Assembly (NCBI GenBank): GCA_020636575.1
Contig: JACJXP010000001.1
Location: 1,054,001-1,118,000 of the forward strand
Reading direction: 5' to 3'
Source: Chitinophagales bacterium
Lineage (GTDB): Bacteria; Bacteroidota; Bacteroidia; Chitinophagales; Chitinophagaceae
DNA: 64,000 bases
Below are positions 32,406 to 41,498 of this stretch, one piece after another. The translations under genes were made by a program, and so were the position numbers. Under the pieces are notes generated by a model. The model saw only the letters and a list, made by a program, of their open reading frames with translations. It did not search any database and was not told the origin of the DNA. Each line of letters begins with the position of its first letter. The first letter of the stretch is position 1.

Positions 32406-34697
32406 ATGAAACGATTAATTAGCCTGTTATTGATCCCGGTATTGATCTTCTCTTGTAATAGTAATGAAAAAGGAGAAGGGTCAGGAGATGCAAAGATGAA
32501 TGCGTTTATCAGTGACCTGATGAAAAAAATGACCATTGATGAAAAGATTGGACAGCTGAACTTACCCGGATCTGGTGATATTGTTACAGGGCAGGCCTCT
32601 AATTCGGATATCGGTAAAAAGATAAAGGAAGGAAAAGTCGGCGGACTCTTTAATATTAAGACAGTAGAAAAAATAAGAGCCGTGCAAAAAGTGGCTGTGG
32701 AAGAAAGTCGCCTGCATATTCCCCTCATCTTTGGTATGGATGTGATACATGGGTATGAAACCGTTTTTCCTATTCCCTTGGGATTAAGCTGTACCTGGGA
32801 TATGAATGTTATTCAAAGAAGTGCAAGGATTGCCGCTACAGAAGCCAGTGCAGATGGCATTTGCTGGACTTTTTCTCCAATGGTTGATATTTCCCGTGAC
32901 CCCCGATGGGGACGTATTTCAGAAGGTAATGGAGAAGATCCTTACCTTGGTTCACAAATTGCAAAGGCGATGGTACAAGGTTACCAGGGTGATCTTTCCA
33001 GTAATACAAATATTCTTTCTTGTGTAAAGCATTATGCTATGTATGGAGCGGCAGAAGCAGGCCGTGATTATAATACTACTGATATGAGTCGTATTACTAT
33101 GTACAACACTTACCTGCCTCCGTATAAAGCAGCCGTGGATGCTGGTGTAGGTAGTGTGATGGCTTCTTTTAATGAAGTGGATGGAATACCTGCTACCGGT
33201 AATAAATGGTTGATGACAGATGTGTTAAGAGATCAATGGAGCTTTAAAGGGTTCGTTGTAACGGACTATACAGGTATAAATGAAATGATGGCTCATGGCA
33301 TGGGTGATCTGCAACAGGCATCTGCCCTGGCAATGAATGCAGGCATTGATATGGATATGGTGGGAGAAGGATTTTTGACCACACTAAAAAAATCGCTTGA
33401 TGAAGGAAAAGTAACTGAGCAGGAAATTGACAGAGCCTGCCGGTTAATACTGGAAGCCAAGTATAAGCTTGGGCTTTTTGATGACCCATATAAGTTTTGT
33501 GATGAGAAAAGAGCAGCTTCCGAAGTATTTACAGATGCTAATCGAAAAGAGGCAAGGAGTATTGCTGCGCAAAGTTTTGTGTTGCTTAAAAATAATAACA
33601 ATGTGTTACCACTTAAAAAGTCGGGCACTATTGCATTGGTGGGGCCTTTGGCCGATGCAAAAGAAAATATGCCGGGTACCTGGAGTGTGGCAGCTGATTT
33701 TTCAAAAGCAACATCAGTGCTGACCGGGCTGAAAGAAGTGGTGGGAGAAAATGTAAATATTGTATATGCAAAAGGCTCTAATCTTGATGGCGATGAGGAG
33801 TTAGAGAACAGGGCTACCATGTTTGGAAAAACCTTGCACAGGGACAGCCGTTCAGCGGATGCCATGATCCAGGAAGCTTTAAACGCAGCCAGGAAATCGG
33901 ATGTGATTGTAGCCTGCCTGGGTGAGTCTGCTGAAATGAGCGGCGAGAGCAGCAGCAGAACAAATATTGAAATTCCACAAGTGCAAAAAGATCTGTTGAA
34001 TGCGTTGTTGAAAACAGGGAAACCGGTTGTGATGGTTTTATTTACCGGTCGTCCTCTTGCTATTAAAAAGGAAAACGAAACAGTGCCTGCCATTTTAAAT
34101 GTATGGTTTGGTGGTAGCGAAGCAGGTTATGCTATTGCCGATGTACTGTTTGGCGATGTAAATCCATCTGGTAAGCTAACAACCACCTGGCCGCAGAATG
34201 TTGGACAGATCCCTATCTATTATGCGCATAAGAATACGGGCCGCCCTCTCGGAGAAGGAAAATGGTTTGAAAAATTCCGGTCTAATTATTTGGATGTAAG
34301 CAACGATCCAGTATATCCTTTTGGATATGGATTAAGTTATAGCAGCTTTACTTATGGTAATATTCAATTAAGCGACACTATTTTAAATGGTAACCAGGTA
34401 TTGAAGGCATCTGTATCCGTAACAAATAACGGGCAATATGATGGTGCTGAAGTGGTGCAATTATATATCCGGGATATGGTAGGTAGTATAACCAGGCCTG
34501 TAAAAGAGCTAAAAGGATTTCAAAAGGTGATGATCAAAAAAGGGGAAACAAAAACTATAAGTTTTGATATTACTACGGAAGACCTGAAGTTTTATAATTA
34601 TGATGTGAAGTATGACTGGGAGCCTGGTGAATTTGAGATCATGATAGGAGGCAGTTCAAAAGATGTAAGATCAGGTAAAGTGACCTGGAATAAATAG
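32406..34697 (+). CDS. Glycoside hydrolase family 3 lipoprotein (beta-glucosidase), first copy
   Basis: 763 residues from the ATG at 32406, chosen because it gives the lipoprotein signal MKRLISLLLIPVLIFSC; an ATG at 32370 would sit inside the SGNH gene. The domain order is GH3 N-terminal barrel (KMTIDEKIGQLN, PMVDISRDPRWGRISEG), nucleophile D287 in GFVVTDYTGINEM, GH3 C-terminal domain with AEMSGESSSR (about 510), and an FN3-like domain ending the protein. It resembles BglX-type enzymes that release glucose from beta-glucosides such as sophorose or gentiobiose. Confidence 0.94.
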   Translation: MKRLISLLLIPVLIFSCNSNEKGEGSGDAKMNAFISDLMKKMTIDEKIGQLNLPGSGDIVTGQASNSDIGKKIKEGKVGGLFNIKTVEKIRAVQKVAVEESRLHIPLIFGMDVIHGYETVFPIPLGLSCTWDMNVIQRSARIAATEASADGICWTFSPMVDISRDPRWGRISEGNGEDPYLGSQIAKAMVQGYQGDLSSNTNILSCVKHYAMYGAAEAGRDYNTTDMSRITMYNTYLPPYKAAVDAGVGSVMASFNEVDGIPATGNKWLMTDVLRDQWSFKGFVVTDYTGINEMMAHGMGDLQQASALAMNAGIDMDMVGEGFLTTLKKSLDEGKVTEQEIDRACRLILEAKYKLGLFDDPYKFCDEKRAASEVFTDANRKEARSIAAQSFVLLKNNNNVLPLKKSGTIALVGPLADAKENMPGTWSVAADFSKATSVLTGLKEVVGENVNIVYAKGSNLDGDEELENRATMFGKTLHRDSRSADAMIQEALNAARKSDVIVACLGESAEMSGESSSRTNIEIPQVQKDLLNALLKTGKPVVMVLFTGRPLAIKKENETVPAILNVWFGGSEAGYAIADVLFGDVNPSGKLTTTWPQNVGQIPIYYAHKNTGRPLGEGKWFEKFRSNYLDVSNDPVYPFGYGLSYSSFTYGNIQLSDTILNGNQVLKASVSVTNNGQYDGAEVVQLYIRDMVGSITRPVKELKGFQKVMIKKGETKTISFDITTEDLKFYNYDVKYDWEPGEFEIMIGGSSKDVRSGKVTWNK

Positions 34698-34729
34698 AGA
34701 ACCATCATTAACTGGATGCAAAAAGATCG

Positions 34730-36964
34730 ATGAGGAAACATATTCCCATATTGACCTTTGTTTTTATACTGCTATTGCAGGGGTTCATCTGCTATGCACA
34801 AAAGAAAACTATTGATCAGAAAGTGGATTCAGTATTAAAAATGATGACACTTGATGAAAAGATCGGACAAATGAATCAATACAACGGTCCCTGGGGAGCC
34901 ACAGGTCCTTTAACTAACGATAACAATCTGCTTTCCCAGATCAAGGAGGGAAAAGTGGGTTCGATGCTGAATGTAACAGGGGTTAAACGAACAAGAGAGT
35001 TACAGGAACTGGCCATGCAGTCCAGGTTAAAGATCCCTCTTTTGTTTGGTCAGGATGTGATACATGGATACAGAACTATTTTTCCTATTCCCCTGGCAGA
35101 AGCTGCCAGTTGGGATATGGAAGCTATTGAACGTTCGGCAAGAATAGCGGCAACAGAAGCAAGTGCTGCGGGCATACACTGGACATTTGCCCCGATGGTG
35201 GATATTGCCCGAGACCCAAGATGGGGAAGAGTGATGGAAGGGGCCGGAGAAGATCCTTATCTCGGTTCTATGATCGCTGTAGCGAGGGTAAAAGGTTTTC
35301 AGGGTAAAGGGTTTGGGCATACCGATGCGGTGATGGCATGTGCAAAGCATTTTGCTGCTTATGGCGCAGCAGTAGGAGGAAGGGATTACAATAGTGTAGA
35401 TATGAGCCTTCGCCAGTTACATGAAGTTTATTTGCCTCCATTCAAAGCCGCAGCAGCGGCAGGTGCTGCCAGCTTTATGAATTCATTTAATGATCTTAAT
35501 GGTATTCCGGCTACAGGTAACAGTTATCTGCAAAGAGATATTTTAAAGAAGGAATGGGGTTTCAAAGGATTTGTGGTAAGCGATTGGGGAAGTGTAGGAG
35601 AAATGATCCCGCATGGATATGCGAAAGATAATTATGAAGCGGCTATACTGGCTGCGAATGCAGGTAGTGATATGGATATGGAAAGCAGGAGCTATATCAA
35701 AAACCTGGCACAGGCTGTAAAGGAGGGTAAAGTGAAAATAGCCGTGATTGATGAGGCGGTGAGAAGGCTATTAAAAAAGAAGTTTGAAATGGGTTTGTTT
35801 GATGACCCATACCGGTTTTGTAATGAAGAACGGGAAAAACAACAATGGGATAATCAGGCTCACCTGCATGCTGAACTGGATATAGCTAAAAGATCAGTTG
35901 TGTTGCTGAAAAATGAACAGAATGTCTTGCCAATAAAAAGATCAGATCAAACCATTGCGTTGATAGGTCCATTTGTCAAAGCTAAAAGTGATAACCTTGG
36001 TTTCTGGAGTTACGACTGGCCTGATGATTCTCTCCGTGTTGTTTCCCTATGGGAAGGAATGCAGAAGAAAGCAAGTAAAGGAACCAAGTTATTATATGCA
36101 AAAGGATGTAATATCATTGATACAAGCAGTTCAGGTTTTGAGGAAGCAGTAGAAGCAGCAAATAAGGCTGATGTTGTCATAATGAGTATCGGAGAGGCAA
36201 GAGATATGAGTGGAGAAGCAAAAAGCAGGAGCAATATTCACTTGCCGGGAGTGCAGGAAGAATTGGTAAAAGCGGTGGCTGCAACTGGTAAGCCCATCAT
36301 TGTGCTGATCAGCGCAGGAAGACCACTTGTATTCAATACGGTTGCAGAAAAAGCAAAAGCCATTTTATACACTTGGTGGTTGGGAACAAAAGCAGGTGAT
36401 GCGATGACGGATATTTTATTTGGGGATTATAACCCTTCTGGGAAACTGCCTATGAGTTTCCCAATTACAGAAGGTCAGATACCTGTTTATTATAATCATT
36501 TCAATACGGGCCGCCCGGCAAAGGATGATAATGACAGGTTTTATCGCTCTGCATACACCGACCTTTCATTATACCCGGCTTACCCGTTTGGGTTTGGGTT
36601 AAGCTATACCCATTTTTCTTATAGTGGGATCACCCTGAATAAGGAATCGATTAAACCTGGTGAAACATTAAAAGCATCAATTACAGTAACCAATATAGGA
36701 AGTATGGAAGGCAAGGAAACCGTGCAATTATACATCCGGGATTTGGTTGGCTCAGTGGTAAGGCCGGTTAAAGAATTAAAAGGGTTTCAGCAGGTGACTT
36801 TAAAACCCGGAGAAAGTAAAGAGATTTATTTTGCTATCACAGCTAATGATCTACGGTTCTATAATGATAAGCTGTTGTACAAATATGAACCAGGCGATTT
36901 TAAATTATTTATTGGTACTAACAGCCGGGATGTAAAGGAGGCTGATTTTAAACTCATAAAATAA
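34730..36964 (+). CDS. Glycoside hydrolase family 3 (beta-glucosidase), second copy
   Basis: 744 residues with a cleavable signal peptide (ends near ICYAQKK), so periplasmic, in contrast to the lipoprotein first copy. Motifs: MTLDEKIGQMNQYNG, PMVDIARDPRWGRVMEG, nucleophile D285 in GFVVSDWGSVGEM, ARDMSGEAKSRS, and the C-terminal FN3-like domain. The pair looks like one enzyme for the outer surface and one for the periplasm, possibly with different linkage preference. 32 bp after copy one, 7 bp before the sulfatase. Confidence 0.94.
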   Translation: MRKHIPILTFVFILLLQGFICYAQKKTIDQKVDSVLKMMTLDEKIGQMNQYNGPWGATGPLTNDNNLLSQIKEGKVGSMLNVTGVKRTRELQELAMQSRLKIPLLFGQDVIHGYRTIFPIPLAEAASWDMEAIERSARIAATEASAAGIHWTFAPMVDIARDPRWGRVMEGAGEDPYLGSMIAVARVKGFQGKGFGHTDAVMACAKHFAAYGAAVGGRDYNSVDMSLRQLHEVYLPPFKAAAAAGAASFMNSFNDLNGIPATGNSYLQRDILKKEWGFKGFVVSDWGSVGEMIPHGYAKDNYEAAILAANAGSDMDMESRSYIKNLAQAVKEGKVKIAVIDEAVRRLLKKKFEMGLFDDPYRFCNEEREKQQWDNQAHLHAELDIAKRSVVLLKNEQNVLPIKRSDQTIALIGPFVKAKSDNLGFWSYDWPDDSLRVVSLWEGMQKKASKGTKLLYAKGCNIIDTSSSGFEEAVEAANKADVVIMSIGEARDMSGEAKSRSNIHLPGVQEELVKAVAATGKPIIVLISAGRPLVFNTVAEKAKAILYTWWLGTKAGDAMTDILFGDYNPSGKLPMSFPITEGQIPVYYNHFNTGRPAKDDNDRFYRSAYTDLSLYPAYPFGFGLSYTHFSYSGITLNKESIKPGETLKASITVTNIGSMEGKETVQLYIRDLVGSVVRPVKELKGFQQVTLKPGESKEIYFAITANDLRFYNDKLLYKYEPGDFKLFIGTNSRDVKEADFKLIK

Positions 36965-36971
36965 ATATGTA

Positions 36972-38474
36972 ATGAAGCACTTTAGAAAAGTATTCATTTC
37001 ATCTCTTCTCTTTTTTATTAGCTCAGGATACCTTTTCTCCCAGAAAGCGAAAGGACCTATGAATATTATATTCATCCTATCTGATGATCATCGTTATGAT
37101 TTTATGGGATTCACAGGTGCAGTTCCCGGGTTGGAAACACCGGGAATGGATAGGATGGCAAAGGAAGGTGCACATATAAAAAATGCATTTGTAACCACTT
37201 CACTTTGTTCTCCGAGCAGGGCATCCATATTAACAGGTCAGTATGCGCATACGCATACAGTAGTTGATAATTCAGCACCAATGCCGGATAACCTCATGTT
37301 TTTTCCTCAATATCTTCAGCAAAAAGGGTATAAAACTGCCTTTATGGGAAAGTGGCATATGGGTAATAATGGTGATGAACCTCAAAAAGGTTTTGATGAA
37401 TGGGTAAGCTTTGCTGACCAGGGCAAATATTTTGGGAATCTATTAAATATAAATGGGAAGAGGGAGCAAATGCCTGCAGATAACTATATCACAGACGAAT
37501 TAACTGACAGGGCTGTTAAATGGATGGGAAGTGTAAAAGAAAAACCATTTTGTCTCTATTTGTCCCATAAGGGAGTTCATGCAGAATTTATGCCGGCACC
37601 AAGGCATGCAGGGAAGTATAAAGAGCTGCCGGTTATGAGTCCACAATCAATGTACCTGACGGTAACAGATAGTAGCAAACAATATGGAATTGTTACTCCT
37701 CCCAAAACAGCAGTGAATTATAAGGATATTCCACGATGGGTAAGAGATCAGCGTTACAGCTGGCATGGTGTTGATTATATGTATCACGGTCAAATACCAT
37801 TTGATGAGTTTTACCATTTATACCTGGAAACATTATTGTCAGTTGATGAAAGTATTCAGCAGGTGATACAATGGGTGGAAGAAAATGGGCTGAAGGAAAA
37901 TACAATGATCGTTTATATGGGCGACAATGGTTTCTTGTTTGGCGAGCATGGTTTGATCGATAAACGAAATGCTTATGAGGAAAGTATGAAAGTTCCGATG
38001 CTTGTATGGGCACCGGGCATGGTAAAAGCTGGATCGGTTATTCCACAAATGATATTGAACATAGACCTGGCGCCGACTTTCCTGGATATTGCCGGCCTTA
38101 AAAAACCTTCACAAATGCAAGGCCAGTCTTTTTTGCCTTTATTGAAAGGAGAAAATATTAAATGGCGGGACAAAGTATTTTATGAGTATTACTGGGAACA
38201 GGCTTTCCCGCAAACACCTACCACTTTTGCTGTGCGTACTGATAAGTATAAATACATTGCCTATAATGGTATATGGGATATCAATGAATTATATGATCTT
38301 GAGAATGATCCCTACGAAATGAACAACCTTATCCGGAACAAGGATTTGGAAAAGATCGGCTTAAAACTTCGGGATGAATTATATAACTGGCTTGAAAATA
38401 CAAACGGCCTGCAGATACCTTTAAAGAAACAAAGGGGGCGAAAAATTGATAATCTTTATAGATCAACATATTAA
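36972..38474 (+). CDS. Sulfatase (S1-type, formylglycine Cys motif)
   Basis: 500 residues, signal peptide ending near YLFSQKA. The active-site signature CSPSRASILTGQ (Cys79, the residue converted to formylglycine) and the calcium-binding pair D38-D39 in FILSDDHRYD are intact, as is MGKWHMG. It is therefore a probable active sulfatase of the alkaline phosphatase superfamily. A maturase (anSME or FGE) must exist elsewhere. In a glucan locus it implies sulfate esters or a related charged substituent; phospho-diester activity is known for superfamily relatives and is an alternative. Confidence 0.9.
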   Translation: MKHFRKVFISSLLFFISSGYLFSQKAKGPMNIIFILSDDHRYDFMGFTGAVPGLETPGMDRMAKEGAHIKNAFVTTSLCSPSRASILTGQYAHTHTVVDNSAPMPDNLMFFPQYLQQKGYKTAFMGKWHMGNNGDEPQKGFDEWVSFADQGKYFGNLLNINGKREQMPADNYITDELTDRAVKWMGSVKEKPFCLYLSHKGVHAEFMPAPRHAGKYKELPVMSPQSMYLTVTDSSKQYGIVTPPKTAVNYKDIPRWVRDQRYSWHGVDYMYHGQIPFDEFYHLYLETLLSVDESIQQVIQWVEENGLKENTMIVYMGDNGFLFGEHGLIDKRNAYEESMKVPMLVWAPGMVKAGSVIPQMILNIDLAPTFLDIAGLKKPSQMQGQSFLPLLKGENIKWRDKVFYEYYWEQAFPQTPTTFAVRTDKYKYIAYNGIWDINELYDLENDPYEMNNLIRNKDLEKIGLKLRDELYNWLENTNGLQIPLKKQRGRKIDNLYRSTY

Positions 38475-38477
38475 TAA

Positions 38478-39260
38478 ATGATAAAAAAAGCTTCTCTACT
38501 TGCACTTGTTGTTACAATTAGCCTTGGTTCAAAATCCCAGGACCTTTCATTATATCAAAAGAAATGGATGGTACAAGGTGGGGATACTTTACCTTACCGG
38601 GTCTTGCTGCCGGTTGATTATGATAGTGCTAAATCATATCCAATTATTTTCTTTTTGCATGGGGCCGGAGAGAGGGGCCGGGATAACGAAAAACAGCTGG
38701 TGCATGGATCAAGACTTTTTTTAAAAGAAGAAATAAGGAATAATTATAAAGCTATAGTTGTTTTTCCCCAATGCCCGGTATGGGATTACTGGTCAAATGT
38801 GTTAAGGGTTCATGATGCCAGTAGCAGAGATTTTTACTTTCTGGAAGAAGGCCCTCCCAATAGATATATGGTCCTGCTCGAAGAACTGGTAACATTTGTA
38901 TTAAATCATTACCCGGTTAAGAAAGACCAGGTTTATGTAGGAGGATTATCAATGGGAGGTATGGGTACTTTTGAATTGGTTAAAAGAATGCCGGGTGTTT
39001 TTGCAGCCGCTTTTCCTATCTGTGGCGGAGCTGATCCCTTAACTGCTGCCAAAATGAAAAAAGTGAGCTGGTGGGTATTTCATGGAGGAAAAGATAATGT
39101 AGTGCTACCTTTTCATTCAGAAAATATGGCGAAAGCTTTAAAAAAAGCGGGGGCAAAAGTGAAATTTACTTTGTATCCTGAAGCCAATCATAATAGCTGG
39201 GATGCTGCATTTGCAGAACCAGAATTGATCCCCTGGCTGTTTTCGCAGAAAAAGCAATAA
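38478..39260 (+). CDS. Secreted alpha/beta-hydrolase (carboxylesterase/CE1-like)
   Basis: 260 residues with signal peptide (MIKKASLLALVVTISLGSKSQ). The alpha/beta-hydrolase fold is shown by FFLHGAGERGRDN (oxyanion region) and a complete triad: S158 in GGLSMGGMG, D206 in HGGKDNVVLP, H238 in EANHNSWD. This pattern is that of PUL-associated esterases and phospholipase/carboxylesterases that remove acyl or feruloyl-type groups. It is the last gene of the enzyme operon, 3 bp after the sulfatase, and faces the convergent DUF4834 gene with no gap. Confidence 0.87.
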   Translation: MIKKASLLALVVTISLGSKSQDLSLYQKKWMVQGGDTLPYRVLLPVDYDSAKSYPIIFFLHGAGERGRDNEKQLVHGSRLFLKEEIRNNYKAIVVFPQCPVWDYWSNVLRVHDASSRDFYFLEEGPPNRYMVLLEELVTFVLNHYPVKKDQVYVGGLSMGGMGTFELVKRMPGVFAAAFPICGGADPLTAAKMKKVSWWVFHGGKDNVVLPFHSENMAKALKKAGAKVKFTLYPEANHNSWDAAFAEPELIPWLFSQKKQ

Positions 39261-39497
39261 TTATCTTATTTCTTCAAAATCAATGTATTCACCAACCGGT
39301 TTGCTTTCTTTTTTAGGTTGGTTATTGCTTGAAGCCTGGTTGTTTTGTTGTTGTTGGCTGAATTGATCATTCATTTTTTCCTGCATTTCCTGGAAATTCT
39401 TCCTGATCTTCTTGGTTGCGAAATAAACCGGTATCATAAACCGGAAAATCAACTGGTACAAAACATATGCTAATATGGCGAATAGTATGTATCTCAC
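39261..39497 (-). CDS. DUF4834 family membrane protein
   Basis: 78 residues. One N-terminal hydrophobic helix (YILFAILAYVLYQLIFRFMIPVY), then a basic/coiled segment, a Gln/Asn-rich stretch and the conserved C-terminus GEYIDFEEIR, which identifies the DUF4834 family of Bacteroidota. Function unknown. Its stop abuts the alpha/beta-hydrolase stop (convergent, no spacer). It is divergent from rimP. Confidence 0.85.
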   Translation of the reverse strand: MRYILFAILAYVLYQLIFRFMIPVYFATKKIRKNFQEMQEKMNDQFSQQQQNNQASSNNQPKKESKPVGEYIDFEEIR

Positions 39498-39588
39498 AAT
39501 ATAAAGGTAAGCATACCTGCCTGAGGCTAACCGGTATTTTAAGGCTGTTTACCGTATAATTAACTCTTTTCGTCTTTTTTACATGTAT

Positions 39589-39620
39589 TTGGAGGATAAT
39601 AGCCAATTCCCTTAACTTTG
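39589..39620 (+). promoter_or_regulatory. Promoter of the rimP-nusA-infB operon
   Basis: TTG (39589-39591) is followed after 21 bases by TAACTTTG (39613-39620), an exact TAnnTTTG box. The predicted start is near 39626, about 59 nt before the rimP ATG, so the leader begins almost directly with the long hairpin at 39637-39665. Confidence 0.6.
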
Positions 39621-39636
39621 CGTCGGAAATAGAAGA

Positions 39637-39665
39637 AAGAAGGGAACGAGGTCCGTTCCCTTCTT
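39637..39665 (+). terminator. Attenuator-like hairpin in the rimP leader
   Basis: 12-bp perfect stem AAGAAGGGAACG/CGTTCCCTTCTT with a 5-base loop, followed by CTTTTG. It lies after the promoter and 19 bp before the rimP start, so it cannot serve an upstream gene on this strand. It may attenuate, stabilise or mask the ribosome entry site of the operon. In other bacteria this operon is known to be regulated in its leader. Confidence 0.6.
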
Positions 39666-39684
39666 CTTTTGTATATAGTAAAGT

Positions 39685-40152
39685 ATGCAGGAGCAAATCG
39701 AGGCATTAGAAAAAAAAGTAGCTGCTTTGATAGAGGAGGAACCAGATCTTTTCCTTGTAGAAGTCAGGATAAAGCCGGTCAACAATATAAAAGTCTTTAT
39801 TGACGGTGATAAAGGGGTGAGCATCGAAAGGCTTGTCCAGTATAACCGGAAATTATACAGACAGTTAGAAGAGGAAGCCATGTTTCCCGACGGTAATTTT
39901 TCTCTTGAAGTCTCATCACCAGGACTTGATGAGCCGATAAAGATGCACCGCCAATATGTAAAAAATATTGGCCGATTTGTAGAAGTTACTGATATGCAAG
40001 GGGTTAAGAGAGAAGGTAAGCTAATTGAGGCGAACGAGGGCCAAATAATTATTGAAGAACAAACAGGCAAAGGGAAGAAGGCAACTACAAAACAGCACAG
40101 TTTTACTTTTGATAATATTAAAACAACAAAAATTCAAATCAGATTTAATTAA
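39685..40152 (+). CDS. rimP: Ribosome maturation factor RimP
   Basis: 155 residues, the normal length. N-terminal domain with FLVEVRIKPVNNIKVFIDGDKGVSIERLV and the family motif LEVSSPGLDEPIK, then the C-terminal SH3-like domain. RimP helps 30S subunit maturation. Gene order rimP-nusA-infB is conserved across bacteria and confirms the assignment. nusA follows after 23 bp. Confidence 0.95.
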   Translation: MQEQIEALEKKVAALIEEEPDLFLVEVRIKPVNNIKVFIDGDKGVSIERLVQYNRKLYRQLEEEAMFPDGNFSLEVSSPGLDEPIKMHRQYVKNIGRFVEVTDMQGVKREGKLIEANEGQIIIEEQTGKGKKATTKQHSFTFDNIKTTKIQIRFN

Positions 40153-40175
40153 AAAGGATCTCAAAATTTTGTCGT

Positions 40176-41423
40176 ATGGCAAGTATTAACCTAATAGAAG
40201 CTTTCCAGGATTTTAAAGATGCGGAAAATATTGACCGCCCCACGATGATGAAAGTGGTCGAGGATGTGTTTAAAACATTGCTTCGTAAAAAATTCACAAG
40301 CGATGAGAACTTCGATGTGATTGTAAATGCAGAAAAGGGTGATTTAGAAATTATTCGTCGTAGAATGATCGTTGAAGATGGTCAGGTGGAAGATCCCCTT
40401 GCACAGGTGGCATATTCCGATGCTATACGTATAGAACCTGACTTTGAGGTAGGCGAAGAATTGTATGAAGAGATTGACCTGCTTGATTTTGGGCGAAGAG
40501 CTATTTTAGCCGCCAAGCAAACCCTTGCCAGCCGTATCAGCGATTTAAAGAAGAATGTATTGGCAAAAAAATATGGCGACAGGGTTGGGGAGATCATTAG
40601 TGCTGAAGTATACCAGGTATGGAAAAAAGAGATCTTACTGTTGGATGAAGAAGGAAATGAATTGATCTTACCAAAGAGTGAACAAATACCACAGGATTAT
40701 TTCAAAAAGGGAGAAACGATCCGTGCAGTAGTGAAGAAGGTAGATATGAAGAATAACAACCCTGTTATCATACTTTCCCGCACATCACCGGAATTTTTAG
40801 CCAAATTGCTGGAAATAGAAGTACCTGAGATCTTTGACGGGTTGATTGTAATTAAAAAGATCGTCCGTGACCCGGGAGAAAGAGCAAAAGTAGCTGTTGA
40901 GTCTTATGATGATCGTATTGATCCAGTGGGAGCTTGTGTGGGTATGAAGGGTAGCCGTATTCACGGAATTGTGAGGGAATTAAAAAATGAGAATATCGAT
41001 GTGATCAACTGGACAAGTAATATTCAGTTACTGATCCAACGATCTCTGACTCCTGCAAAGATCACCAGTATGGAACTGGACCAGGAAAATAAACAAGCAA
41101 ATGTTTACCTGAAGCCAGACCAGGTATCATTAGCGATCGGTAGAAGAGGTGTAAATATCAAACTGGCCTGTGAACTAACAGGATTTGAAATAGACGTTTA
41201 TAGGGATAATGAAGGTGAAGAAGAAGAGTTTGATATCAATATGGATGAATTCAGTGATGAGATAGAAAAATGGGTGATTGATGAATTTAAACGTATAGGT
41301 TGTGATACAGGAAGAAGTGTGCTGGCATTAACACCGGACGAACTGGAAAGAAGAACTGACCTGGAAAAGGAAACGATAGAAGAAGTAATAAAAATATTGA
41401 AAGAAGAATTTGAACAAGAATAA
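40176..41423 (+). CDS. nusA: Transcription termination/antitermination factor NusA
   Basis: 415 residues: NusA N-terminal domain (from residue 1; MMKVVEDVFKTLLRKKF), S1 domain (about 130-200, VGEIISAEVYQVWKKEILLL), and two KH domains with DPVGACVGMKGSRIHGIVREL and VSLAIGRRGVNIKLACELTG. It ends after a short acidic/helical segment and lacks the long C-terminal acidic repeats of E. coli NusA, which is usual in this phylum. It binds RNA polymerase and nascent RNA. 105 bp with a strong inverted repeat separate it from infB. Confidence 0.97.
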   Translation: MASINLIEAFQDFKDAENIDRPTMMKVVEDVFKTLLRKKFTSDENFDVIVNAEKGDLEIIRRRMIVEDGQVEDPLAQVAYSDAIRIEPDFEVGEELYEEIDLLDFGRRAILAAKQTLASRISDLKKNVLAKKYGDRVGEIISAEVYQVWKKEILLLDEEGNELILPKSEQIPQDYFKKGETIRAVVKKVDMKNNNPVIILSRTSPEFLAKLLEIEVPEIFDGLIVIKKIVRDPGERAKVAVESYDDRIDPVGACVGMKGSRIHGIVRELKNENIDVINWTSNIQLLIQRSLTPAKITSMELDQENKQANVYLKPDQVSLAIGRRGVNIKLACELTGFEIDVYRDNEGEEEEFDINMDEFSDEIEKWVIDEFKRIGCDTGRSVLALTPDELERRTDLEKETIEEVIKILKEEFEQE

Positions 41424-41446
41424 ATGAAGAGTCAGTAAGTCATATT

Positions 41447-41498
41447 GGTCATATAAGCCAGTCTTTTATTGGCAATGACTCATTTGGCTGATATGACC
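41447..41498 (+). repeat. Inverted repeat between nusA and infB
   Basis: GGTCATATAAGCCA (41447-41460) pairs with TGGCTGATATGACC (41485-41498) at 13 of 14 positions around a 24-base loop. A competing stem AGTCAT/ATGACT (about 41438-41480) overlaps it, so two alternative folds are possible. There is no T-run, so it is unlikely to be a simple terminator. It could be an RNA processing site or an infB control element. Confidence 0.6.

Noticed and set aside
33293..34093. 266-codon minus-strand frame inside the first GH3 gene
   Set aside because: Lies fully within a clear GH3 coding region, with no recognisable domain or start signal.
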